Program-made: the position numbers and the translations under genes
Part shown: positions 23,101 through 34,800 of the stretch, in pieces
Layout of the letters: each line of letters starts with the position of its first letter
Position numbering within the stretch: the first letter of the stretch is position 1
NCBI RefSeq assembly: GCF_029227915.1
Contig: NC_079884.1
Coordinates: 30,072,001-30,136,000, forward strand
Direction of reading: 5' to 3'
Length of the DNA: 64,000 bases
From: Hydractinia symbiolongicarpus
Lineage: Eukaryota > Cnidaria > Hydrozoa > Anthoathecata > Hydractiniidae
Notes under the pieces: model-generated
What the model was told of the DNA's origin: nothing
The model's database searches: none
What the model saw: only the letters and a program-made list of their open reading frames with translations

Positions 23101-26100
23101 AAAAATAATTTTAAAAATCGTTCGGGAAATGAGTTTACTCCCTGGGTACTTTCTTTGTATACTTTTGACTATGCGGGCTGAGCCCGTGATTTACGGGAAA
23201 TCGCGGGTTTTCTTTTGCCGGCGATTAAACCACTTTCATTAGGCGTCTCATCAAAAATGAAAAGATTTCTGAAAACTACAAGTCTCATGCGTTTTAGTGG
23301 TGAAAATATATTATAAAAAATCGTTCGGGAAATGAGTTTACTCCCTGGGTACTTTCTTTGTATACTTTTGACTATACGGGCTGAGCCCGGGATTTACGGT
23401 AAGTCGCGGGTTTTCGTTTGCCGGCGTTTAAACCACATTCATTAAGCGTCTCATCAAAAATGAAAACATTTCTGAAAACTACAAGTCTCATACGTTTTAA
23501 TGGTGAAAAAATAATTTTAAAAATCGTTCGGGAAATGAGTTTACTCCCTGGGTACTTTCTTTGTTTACTTTTGACTATACGGGCTGAGCCCGTGATTTAC
23601 GGGAAATCGCGGGTTTTCGTTTGCCGGCGATTAAACCACTTTCATTAAGCGTCTCATCAAAAATAAAGAGATTTCTGAAAACTACAAGTCTCATGCGTTT
23701 TAGTGGTGAAAAAATAATTTAAAAAATCGTTCGGGAAATGAGTTTACTCCCTGGGTACTTTCTTTGTATACTTTTGACTATACGGGCCAAGCCCGGGATT
23801 TACGGGAAATCGCGGGTTTTTGTTTGCCGGCGTTTAAACCACATTCATTAAGCGTCTCATCAAAAATGAAAACATTTCTGAAAACTACAAGTCTCATACG
23901 TTTTAATGGTGAAAAAATAATTTCAAAAATCGTTCGGGAAATGAGTTTACTCCCTGGGTACTTTCTTTGTATACTTTTGCCTATACGGGCTGAGCCCTGG
24001 ATTTACGGGAAATCGCAGGTTTTCGTTTGCCGGCGATTAAACTTCTTTTATTGAGCGTCTCATCAAAAATGAAAACATTTTTGAGAACTACAAGTCTCAT
24101 GCGTTGGAGTGGTGAAGAAAATATTTAAAAAATCGTTCGGGAAATGAGTTTACTCCCTGGGTGCTTTCTTTGTATACTTTTGACTATACGGGCTGAGCCC
24201 GGGATTTACGGGAAATGGCGGGTTTTCGTTTGCCGGCGATTAAACTTCTTTTATTCAGTGTCTCATCAAAAATGAAAACATTTTTGAAACCTACAAGTCT
24301 CATGCGTTTTAGTGGTGAAAAGATAATTTAAAAAATCGTTTTGGAAATGAGTTTACTCACAGGGTACTTTCTTTGTATACATTCGACTATACAGGCTAAG
24401 CCGGGATGTACGGGAAATCGCGGGTTTTCGTTTGCCGGCGATTAAACCACATTCATTAGCCGTCTCATCAAAAATGAAGAGATTTCTGAAAACTACGAGT
24501 CTCATGCGTTTTAGTGATGAAAAAATAATTTAAAAAATCGTTCGGGAAATGAGTTTACTCCCTGGGTACTTTCTTTGTATACTTTTGCCTATACGGGCCA
24601 AGCCCGGGATTTACGGGAAATCGCAGGTTTTTGTTTGCCGGCGTTTAAACCACATTCATTAAGCGTCTCATCAAAAATGAAAACATTTCTGAAAACTACA
24701 AGTCTCATACGTTTTAATGGTGAAGAAAATATTTAAAAAATCGTTCGGGAAATGAGTTTACTCCCTGGGTGCTTTCTTTGTATACTTTTGACTATACGGG
24801 CTGAGCCCGGGATTTACGGGAAATGGCGGGTTTTCGTTTGCCGGCGATTAAACTTCTTTTATTCAGCGTCTCATCAAAAATGAAAACATTTTTGAAACCT
24901 ACAATTCTCATGCGTTTTAGTGGTGAAAAGATAATTTAAAAAATCGTTTTGGAAATGAGTTTACTCACAGGGTACTTTCTTTGTATACATTCGACTATAC
25001 AGGCCAAGCCGGGATGTACGGGAAATCGCGGGTTTTCGTTTGCCGGCGATTAAACCACATTCATTAGCCGTCTCATCAAAAATGAAGAGATTTCTGAAAA
25101 CTACAAGTCTCATGCGTTTTAGTGATGAAAAAATAATTTAAAAAATCGTTCGGGAAATGAGTTTACTCCCTGGGTACTTTCTTTGTATACTTTTGACTAT
25201 ACGGGCCAAGCCCGGGATTTACGGGAAATCGCAGGTTTTTGTTTGCCGGCGTTTAAACCACATTCATTAAGCGTCTCATCAAAAATGAAAACATTTCTGA
25301 AAACTACAAGTCTCATACGTTTTAATGGTGAAGAAATAATTTTAAAAATCGTTCGGGAAATGAGTTTACTCCCTGGGTACTTTCTTTGTATACTTTTGAC
25401 TGTACGGGCCAAGCCCGGGATTTACGGGAAATCGCGGGTTTTCGTTTTCCGGCGTTTAAACCACATTCACTTAGCGTCTCATCAAAAATGAAAACATTTC
25501 TGAAAACTACAAGTCTCATGCGTTTTAGTGGTGAAAAAATAATTTAAAACATCGTTCGGGAAATGAGTTTACACCCTGGGTACTTTCTTTGTATACTTTT
25601 GCCTATACGGGCTGAGCCCTGGATTTACGGGAAATCGCAGGTTTTCGTTTGCCGGCGATTAAACTTCTTTTATTGAGCGTCTCATCAAAAATGAAAACAT
25701 TTTTGAGAACTACAAGTCTCATGCGTTGGAGTGGTGAAGAAAATATTTAAAAAATCGTTCGGAAAATGAGTTTATCCCTGGGTACTTTCTTTGTATATAT
25801 TTGACTATACGGGCCGAGGCCGGGGTTTACGGGAAATGGCGGGTTTTTGTTTGCCGGCGATTAAACCACTTTCATTAAGCGTCTCATCAAAAATAAAGAC
25901 ATTTCTAAAATCTACAAGTCTCATGCGTTTTAGTGGTGAAAAAATAATTTAAAAAATCGTTCGGGAAATGAGTTTACTCCCTGGGTGCTTTCTTTGTATA
26001 CTTTTGACTATACGGGCTGAGCCGGGATTTACGGGAAATGGCGGGTTTTCGTTTGCCGGCGATTAAACTTCTTTTATTCAGCGTCTCATCAAAAATGAAA

Positions 26101-28856
26101 ACATTTTTGAAAACTACAAGTCTCATGCGTTTTAGTGGTGAAAAGATAATTTAAAAAATCGTTTTGGAAATGAGTTTACTCAAAGGGTACTTTCTTTGTA
26201 TACATTCGACTATACAGGCCAAGCCGGGATGTACGGGAAATCGCGGGTTTTCGTTTGCCGGCGATTAAACCACATTCATTAAGCGTCTCATCAAAAATGA
26301 AAACATAACTGAAAACTACAAGTCTTATGCGTTTTAGTGGTGAAAAAATAATTTAAAAAATCGTTCGGGAAATGAGTTTACTCCCTGGGTACTTTCTTTG
26401 TATACTTTTGACTATACGGGCCGAGTCCGGGATTTACGGGAAGTCGCGGGTTTTCGTTTGAGGGCGCTTAAACTTCTTTTATTCAGCGTCTCATCAAAAA
26501 TGAAAACATTTCTAAAAACTACAAGTCTCATGGGCTTTAGTGGTGAAATAATAATTTAGAAAATCGTTCGGGAAATGAGTTTACACCCTGGGTACTTTCT
26601 TTGTATACTTTTGACTATACGGGCTGAGCCCGGGATTTACGGGAAATCGCGGGTTTTCGTTTGCCGGCGATCAAACCACTTTCATTAGGCGGCTCATCAA
26701 AAATGAAGAGATTTCTGAAAACTACAAGTCTCATGCGTTTTAGTGGTGAAAAAATAATTTAAAAAATCGTTCGGGAAATGAGTTTACTCCCTGGGTACTT
26801 TCTTTGTATACTTTTGACTATACGGGCCAAGCCCGGGATTTACGGGAAATCGCGGGTTTTTGTTTGCCGGCGTTTAAACCACATTCATTAAGCGTCTCAT
26901 CAAAAATGAAAACATTTCTGAAAACTACAAGTCTCATACGTTTTAATGGTGAAAAAATAATTTTAAAAATCGTTCGGGAAATGAGTTTACTTCCTGGGTA
27001 CTTTCTTTCTATACTTTTGACTATACGGGCCGAGTCCGGGATTTACGGGAAATCGCGGGTTTTCGTTCTCCAGCAATTAAACTTCTTTTATTCAGCGTCC
27101 CAACAACAATGAAAACATTTTTGAAAACTACAAGTCTCATGCGTTTTAGTGATGAAAAAATAATTTAAAAAATCGTTCGGTAAATGAGTTTACTTCCTAC
27201 GTACTTTCTTTGTATACATTCGACTATACGGGCCAAGCCCGGGATTCACGGGAAATCGCGGATTTTCGTTTGCCGGCGATTAAACCACCTTCATTAAGCG
27301 TCTCATCAAAAATGAAAACATTTCTGAAAACTACAAGTCTCATGCGTTTTAGTGGTAAAAAAATTATTTAAAAAATCGTTCGGGAAATGAGTTTACTCCC
27401 TGGGTACTTTCTTTGTATACTTTTGACTATACGGGCCAAGCCCGGGATTTACGGGAAATCGCGGGTTTTTGTTTGCCGGCGTTTAAACCACATTCATTAA
27501 GCGTCTCATCAAAAATGAAAACATTTCTGAAAACTACAAGTCTCATACGTTTTAATGGTGAAAAAATAATTTTAAAAATCGTTCGGGAAATGAGTTTACT
27601 CCCTGGGTACTTTCTTTCTATACTTTTGACTATACGGGCCGAGTCCGGGATTTACGGGAAATCGCGGGTTTTCGTTCTCCAGCGATTAAACTCCTTTTAT
27701 TCAGCGTCACAACAAAAATGAAAACATTTCTGAAAACTACAAGTCTCATACGTTTTAATGGTGAAAAAATAATTTTAAAAATCGTTCGGGAAATGAGTAT
27801 ACTCCCTGGGTACTTTCTTTGTATACTTTTGACTATACGGGCTGAGCCGGGATTTACGGGAAATGGCGGGTTTTCGTTTGCCGGCGATTAAACTTCTTTT
27901 ATTCAGCGTCTCATCAAAAATGAAAACATTTTTGAAAACTACAAGTCTCCTGCGTTTTAGTGGTGAAAAAATAATTTAAAAAATCGTTTTGGAAATGAGT
28001 TTACTCAAAGGGTACTTTCTTTGTATACATTCGACTATACAGGCCAAGCCGGGATGTACGGGAAATCGCGGGTTTTCGTTTGCCGGCGATTAAACCACAT
28101 TCATTAAGCGTTTCATCAAAAATGAAAACATTTTTGAAAACTACAAGTCTTATGCGTTTTAGTGGTGAAAAAATAATTTAAAAAATCGTTCGGGAAATGA
28201 GTTTACTCCCTGGGTACTTTCTTTGTATACTTTTGACTATACAAGCCGAGTCCGGGATTTACGGGAAGTCGCGGGTTTTCGTTTGAGGGCGCTTAAACTT
28301 CTTTTATTCAGCGTCTCATCAAAAATGAAAACATTTCTAAAAACTACGAGTCTCATGGGCTTTAGTGGTGAAATAATAATTTAGAAAATCGTTCGGGAAA
28401 TGAGTTTACACCCTGGGTACTTTCCTTGTATACATTCGACTATACGGGCCAAGCCCGGGATTCACGGGAAATCGCGGGTTTTCGTATGCCGGCGATTAAA
28501 CCACTTTCATTAGGCGGCTCATCAAAAATGAAGAGATTTCTGAAAACTACAAGTCTCATGCGTTTTAGTGGTAAAAAAATTATTTAAAAAATCGTTCGGG
28601 AAATGAGTTTACTCCCTGGGTACTTTCTTTGTATACTTTTGACTATACGGGCCAAGCCCGGGATTTACGGGAAATCGCGGGTTTTTGTTTGCCGGCGTTT
28701 AAACCACATTCATTAAGCGTCTCATCAAAAATGAAAACATTTCTGAAAACTACAAGTCTCATACGTTTTAATGGTGAAAAAATAATTTTAAAAATCGTTC
28801 GGGAAATGAGTTTACTCCCTGGGTACTTTCTTTCTATACTTTTGACTATACGGGCC
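20136..28856 (+). repeat. 8.7-kb segmental tandem duplication, copy A (43 monomers)
   Basis: This 8,721-bp stretch is followed directly by a second copy. The first unit is recognisable by GGGAAATCCCGGG, GGCAATTAAACC and CGTTCGGGAATTGAG (20,280), each repeated 8,721 bp downstream. Copy A contains a run of 406-bp dimers from about 20.4 to 22.4 kb, then an internal eight-monomer duplication (offset 1,623 bp, 21.8-22.4 kb matching 23.4-24.0 kb), then GCGTTGGAGTGG, GAAGAGATT and GTTCTCCAGC units. About half of its monomers are of the ATACG subfamily. The right end at 28,856 lies in GACTATACGGGCC, the same point of the monomer as the left end. Confidence 0.93.
20380..22410 (+). repeat. 406-bp dimeric higher-order repeat, about five copies
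   Basis: Two monomer types alternate: one with GCGTTTTAGTGG (often TATATTATAAAAAATCG) and one with ATACGTTTTAATGG and ATTTTAAAAATCG. The ATACG type recurs with GCCGGCGTTTAAAC at 20,577, 20,983, 21,389, 21,795 and 22,201, exactly 406 bp apart. The corresponding run in copy B has six (29,298, 29,704, 30,110, 30,516, 30,922, 31,328). Confidence 0.93.
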
Positions 28857-31800
28857 AAGCCCGGGATTTACGGGAAATCCCGGGTTTTCGTTTGCCGGCA
28901 ATTAAACCACTTTCATTAAGCGTCTCATCAAAAATGAAAACATTTCTAAAAACTACAAGTCTCATGCGTTTTAGTGGTGAAAAAATAATTTAAAAAATCG
29001 TTCGGGAATTGAGTTTACACCCTGGGTACTTTCTTTGTATACTTTTGACTATACGGGCTGAGCCCGGGATTTACGGGAAATCGCGGGTTTTCGTTTGCCG
29101 GCGATTAAACCACTTTCATTAAGCGTCTCATCAAAAATGAAAAGATTTCTGAAAACTACAAGCCTCATGCGTTTTAGTGGTGAAAATATATTATAAAAAA
29201 TCGTTCGGGAAATAAGTTTACTCCCTGGGTACTTTCTTTGTATACTTTTGACTATACGGGCTGAGCCCGGGATTTACGGGAAATCGCGGGTTTTCGTTTG
29301 CCGGCGTTTAAACCACATTCATTAAGCGTCTCATCAAAAATGAAAACATTTCTGAAAACTACAAGTCTCATACGTTTTAATGGTGAAAAAATAATTTTAA
29401 AAATCGTTCGGAAAATGAGTTTACTCCCTGGGTACTTTCTTTGTATACTTTTGACTATACGGGCTGAGCCCGTAATTTACGGGAAATCGCGGGTTTTCGT
29501 TTGCCGGCGATTAAACCACTTTCATTAAGCGTCTCATCAAAAATGAAGAGATTTCTGAAAACTACAAGTCTCATGCGTTTTAGTGGTGAAAAAATAATTT
29601 AAAAAATCGTTCGGGAAATGAGTTTACTCCCTGGGTACTTTCTTTGTATACTTTTGACTATACGGGCCAAGCCCGGGATTTACGGGAAATCGCGGGTTTT
29701 TGTTTGCCGGCGTTTAAACCACATTCATTAAGCGTCTCATCAAAAATGAAAACATTTCTGAAAACTACAAGTCTCATACGTTTTAATGGTGAAAAAATAA
29801 TTTTAAAAATCGTTCGGCAAATGAGTTTACACCCTGGGTACTTCCTTTGTATACTTTTGACTATACGGGCTGAGCCCGGGATTTACGAGAAATCGCGGCT
29901 TTTCGTTTGCCGGCGATTAAACCACTTTCATTAAGCGTCTCATCAAAAATGAAAAGATTTCTGAAAACTACAAGCCTCATGCGTTTTAGTGGTGAAAATA
30001 TATTATAAAAAATCGTTCGGGAAATGAGTTTACTCCCTGGGTACTTTCTTTGTATACTTTCGACTATACGGGCTGAGCCCGGGATTTACGGAAAATCGCG
30101 GGTTTTCGTTTGCCGGCGTTTAAACCACATTCATTAAGCGTCTCATCAAAAATGAAAACATTTCTGAAAACTACAAGTCTCATACGTTTTAATGGTGAAA
30201 AAATAATTTTAAAAATCGTTCGGGAAATGAGTTTACTCCCTGGGTACTTTCTTTGTATACTTTTGACTATGCGGGCTGAGCCCGTGATTTACGGGAAATC
30301 GCGGGTTTTCTTTTGCCGGCGATTAAACCACTTTCATTAGGCGTCTCATCAAAAATGAAAAGATTTCTGAAAACTACAAGCCTCATGCGTTTTAGTGGTG
30401 AAAATATATTATAAAAAATCGTTCGGGAAATGAGTTTACTCCCTGGGTACTTTCTTTGTAAACTTTTGACTATACGGGCTGAGCCCGGGATTTACGGTAA
30501 ATCGCGGGTTTTCGTTTGCCGGCGTTTAAACCACATTCATTAAGCGTCTCATCAAAAATGAAAACATTTCTGAAAACTACAAGTCTCATACGTTTTAATG
30601 GTGAAAAAATAATTTTAAAAATCGTTCGGGAAATGAGTTTACTCCCTGGGTACTTTCTTTGTATACTTTTGACTATGCGGGCTGAGCCCGTGATTTACGG
30701 GAAATCGCGGGTTTTCTTTTGCCGGCGATTAAACCACTTTCATTAGGCGTCTCATCAAAAATGAAAAGATTTCTGAAAACTACAAGCCTCATGCGTTTTA
30801 GTGGTGAAAATATATTATAAAAAATCGTTCGGGAAATGAGTTTACTCCCTGGGTACTTTCTTTGTAAACTTTTGACTATACGGGCTGAGCCCGGGATTTA
30901 CGGTAAATCGCGGGTTTTCGTTTGCCGGCGTTTAAACCACATTCATTAAGCGTCTCATCAAAAATGAAAACATTTCTGAAAACTACAAGTCTCATACGTT
31001 TTAATGGTGAAAAAATAATTTTAAAAATCGTTCGGGAAATGAGTTTACTCCCTGGGTACTTTCTTTGTTTACTTTTGACTATACGGGCTGAGCCCGTGAT
31101 TTACGGGAAATCGCGGGTTTTCGTTTGCCGGCGATTAAACCACTTTCATTAAGCGTCTCATCAAAAATAAAGAGATTTCTGAAAACTACAAGTCTCATGC
31201 GTTTTAGTGGTGAAAAAATAATTTAAAAAATCGTTCGGGAAATGAGTTTACTCCCTGGGTACTTTCTTTGTATACTTTTGACTATACGGGCCAAGCCCGG
31301 GATTTACGGGAAATCGCGGGTTTTTGTTTGCCGGCGTTTAAACCACATTCATTAAGCGTCTCATCAAAAATGAAAACATTTCTGAAAACTACAAGTCTCA
31401 TACGTTTTAATGGTGAAAAAATAATTTCAAAAATCGTTCGGGAAATGAGTTTACTCCCTGGGTACTTTCTTTGTATACTTTTGCCTATACGGGCTGAGCC
31501 CTGGATTTACGGGAAATCGCAGGTTTTCGTTTGCCGGTGATTAAACTTCTTTTATTGAGCGTCTCATCAAAAATGAAAACATTTTTGAGAACTACAAGTC
31601 TCATGCGTTGGAGTGGTGAAGAAAATATTTAAAAAATCGTTCGGGAAATGAGTTTACTCCCTGGGTGCTTTCTTTGTATACTTTTGACTATACGGGCTGA
31701 GCCCGGGATTTACGGGAAATGGCGGGTTTTCGTTTGCCGGCGATTAAACTTCTTTTATTCAGCGTCTCATCAAAAATGAAAACATTTTTGAAACCTACAA

Positions 31801-34800
31801 GTCTCATGCGTTTTAGTGGTGAAAAGATAATTTAAAAAATCGTTTTGGAAATGAGTTTACTCACAGGGTACTTTCTTTGTATACATTCGACTATACAGGC
31901 CAAGCCGGGATGTACGGGAAATCGCGGGTTTTCGTTTGCCGGCGATTAAACCACATTCATTAGCCGTCTCATCAAAAATGAAGAGATTTCTGAAAACTAC
32001 AAGTCTCATGCGTTTTAGTGATGAAAAAATAATTTAAAAAATCGTTCGGGAAATGAGTTTACTCCCTGGGTACTTTCTTTGTATACTTTTGACTATACGG
32101 GCCAAGCCCGGGATTTGCGGGAAATCGCAGGTTTTTGTTTGCCGGCGTTTAAACCACATTCATTAAGCGTCTCATCAAAAATGAAAACATTTCTGAAAAC
32201 TACAAGTCTCATACGTTTTAATGGTGAAAAAATAATTTTAAAAATCGTTCGGGAAATGAGTTTACTCCCTGGGTACTTTCTTTGTTTACTTTTGACTATA
32301 CGGGCTGAGCCCGTGATTTACGGGAAATCGCGGGTTTTCGTTTGCCGGCGATTAAACCACTTTCATTAAGCGTCTCATCAAAAATAAAGAGATTTCTGAA
32401 AACTACAAGTCTCATGCGTTTTAGTGGTGAAAAAATAATTTAAAAAATCGTTCGGGAAATGAGTTTACTCCCTGGGTACTTTCTTTGTATACTTTTGACT
32501 ATACGGGCCAAGCCCGGGATTTACGGGAAATCGCGGGTTTTTGTTTGCCGGCGTTTAAACCACATTCATTAAGCGTCTCATCAAAAATGAAAACATTTCT
32601 GAAAACTACAAGTCTCATACGTTTTAATGGTGAAAAAATAATTTCAAAAATCGTTCGGGAAATGAGTTTACTCCCTGGGTACTTTCTTTGTATACTTTTG
32701 CCTATACGGGCTGAGCCCTGGATTTACGGGAAATCGCAGGTTTTCGTTTGCCGGCGATTAAACTTCTTTTATTGAGCGTCTCATCAAAAATGAAAACATT
32801 TTTGAGAACTACAAGTCTCATGCGTTGGAGTGGTGAAGAAAATATTTAAAAAATCGTTCGGGAAATGAGTTTACTCCCTGGGTGCTTTCTTTGTATACTT
32901 TTGACTATACGGGCTGAGCCCGGGATTTACGGGAAATGGCGGGTTTTCGTTTGCCGGCGATTAAACTTCTTTTATTCAGCGTCTCATCAAAAATGAAAAC
33001 ATTTTTGAAACCTACAAGTCTCATGCGTTTTAGTGGTGAAAAGATAATTTAAAAAATCGTTTTGGAAATGAGTTTACTCACAGGGTACTTTCTTTGTATA
33101 CATTCGACTATACAGGCTAAGCCGGGATGTACGGGAAATCGCGGGTTTTCGTTTGCCGGCGATTAAACCACATTCATTAGCCGTCTCATCAAAAATGAAG
33201 AGATTTCTGAAAACTACAAGTCTCATGCGTTTTAGTGATGAAAAAATAATTTAAAAAATCGTTCGGGAAATGAGTTTACTCCCTGGGTACTTTCTTTGTA
33301 TACTTTTGCCTATACGGGCCAAGCCCGGGATTTACGGGAAATCGCAGGTTTTTGTTTGCCGGCGTTTAAACCACATTCATTAAGCGTCTCATCAAAAATG
33401 AAAACATTTCTGAAAACTACAAGTCTCATACGTTTTAATGGTGAAGAAAATATTTAAAAAATCGTTCGGGAAATGAGTTTACTCCCTGGGTGCTTTCTTT
33501 GTATACTTTTGACTATACGGGCTGAGCCCGGGATTTACGGGAAATGGCGGGTTTTCGTTTGCCGGCGATTAAACTTCTTTTATTCAGCGTCTCATCAAAA
33601 ATGAAAACATTTTTGAAACCTACAAGTCTCATGCGTTTTAGTGGTGAAAAGATAATTTAAAAAATCGTTTTGGAAATGAGTTTACTCACAGGGTACTTTC
33701 TTTGTATACATTCGACTATACAGGCCAAGCCGGGATGTACGGGAAATCGCGGGTTTTCGTTTGCCGGCGATTAAACCACATTCATTAGCCGTCTCATCAA
33801 AAATGAAGAGATTTCTGAAAACTACAAGTCTCATGCGTTTTAGTGATGAAAAAATAATTTAAAAAATCGTTCGAGAAATGAGTTTACTCCCTGGGTACTT
33901 TCTTTGTATACTTTTGACTATACGGGCCAAGCCCGGGATTTACGGGAAATCGCAGGTTTTTGTTTGCCGGCGTTTAAACCACATTCATTAAGCGTCTCAT
34001 CAAAAATGAAAACATTTCTGAAAACTACAAGTCTCATACGTTTTAATGGTGAAGAAATAATTTTAAAAATCGTTCGGGAAATGAGTTTACTCCCTGGGTA
34101 CTTTCTTTGTATACTTTTGACTGTACGGGCCAAGCCCGGGATTTACGGGAAATCGCGGGTTTTCCTTTTCCGGCGTTTAAACCACATTCACTTAGCGTCT
34201 CATCAAAAATGAAAACATTTCTGAAAACTACAAGTCTCATACGTTTTAATAGTGAAAAAATAATTTTAAAAATCGTTCGGGAAATGAGTTTACTCCCTGG
34301 GTACTTTCTTTGTATACTTTTGACTATACGGGCCGAGGCCGGGGTTTACGGGAAATGGCGGGTTTTTGTTTGCCGGCGATTAAACCACTTTCATTAAGCG
34401 TCTCATCAAAAATAAAGACATTTCTAAAATCTACAAGTCTCATGCGTTTTAGTGGTGAAAAAATAATTTAAAAAATCGTTCGGGAAATGAGTTTACTCCC
34501 TGGGTGCTTTCTTTGTATACTTTTGACTATACGGGCTGAGCCGGGATTTACGGGAAATGGCGGGTTTTCGTTTGCCGGCGATTAAACTTCTTTTATTCAG
34601 CGTCTCATCAAAAATGAAAACATTTTTGAAAACTACAAGTCTCATGCGTTTTAGTGGTGAAAAGATAATTTAAAAAATCGTTTTGGAAATGAGTTTACTC
34701 AAAGGGTACTTTCTTTGTATACATTCGACTATACAGGCCAAGCCGGGATGTACGGGAAATCGCGGGTTTTCGTTTGCCGGCGATTAAACCACATTCATTA

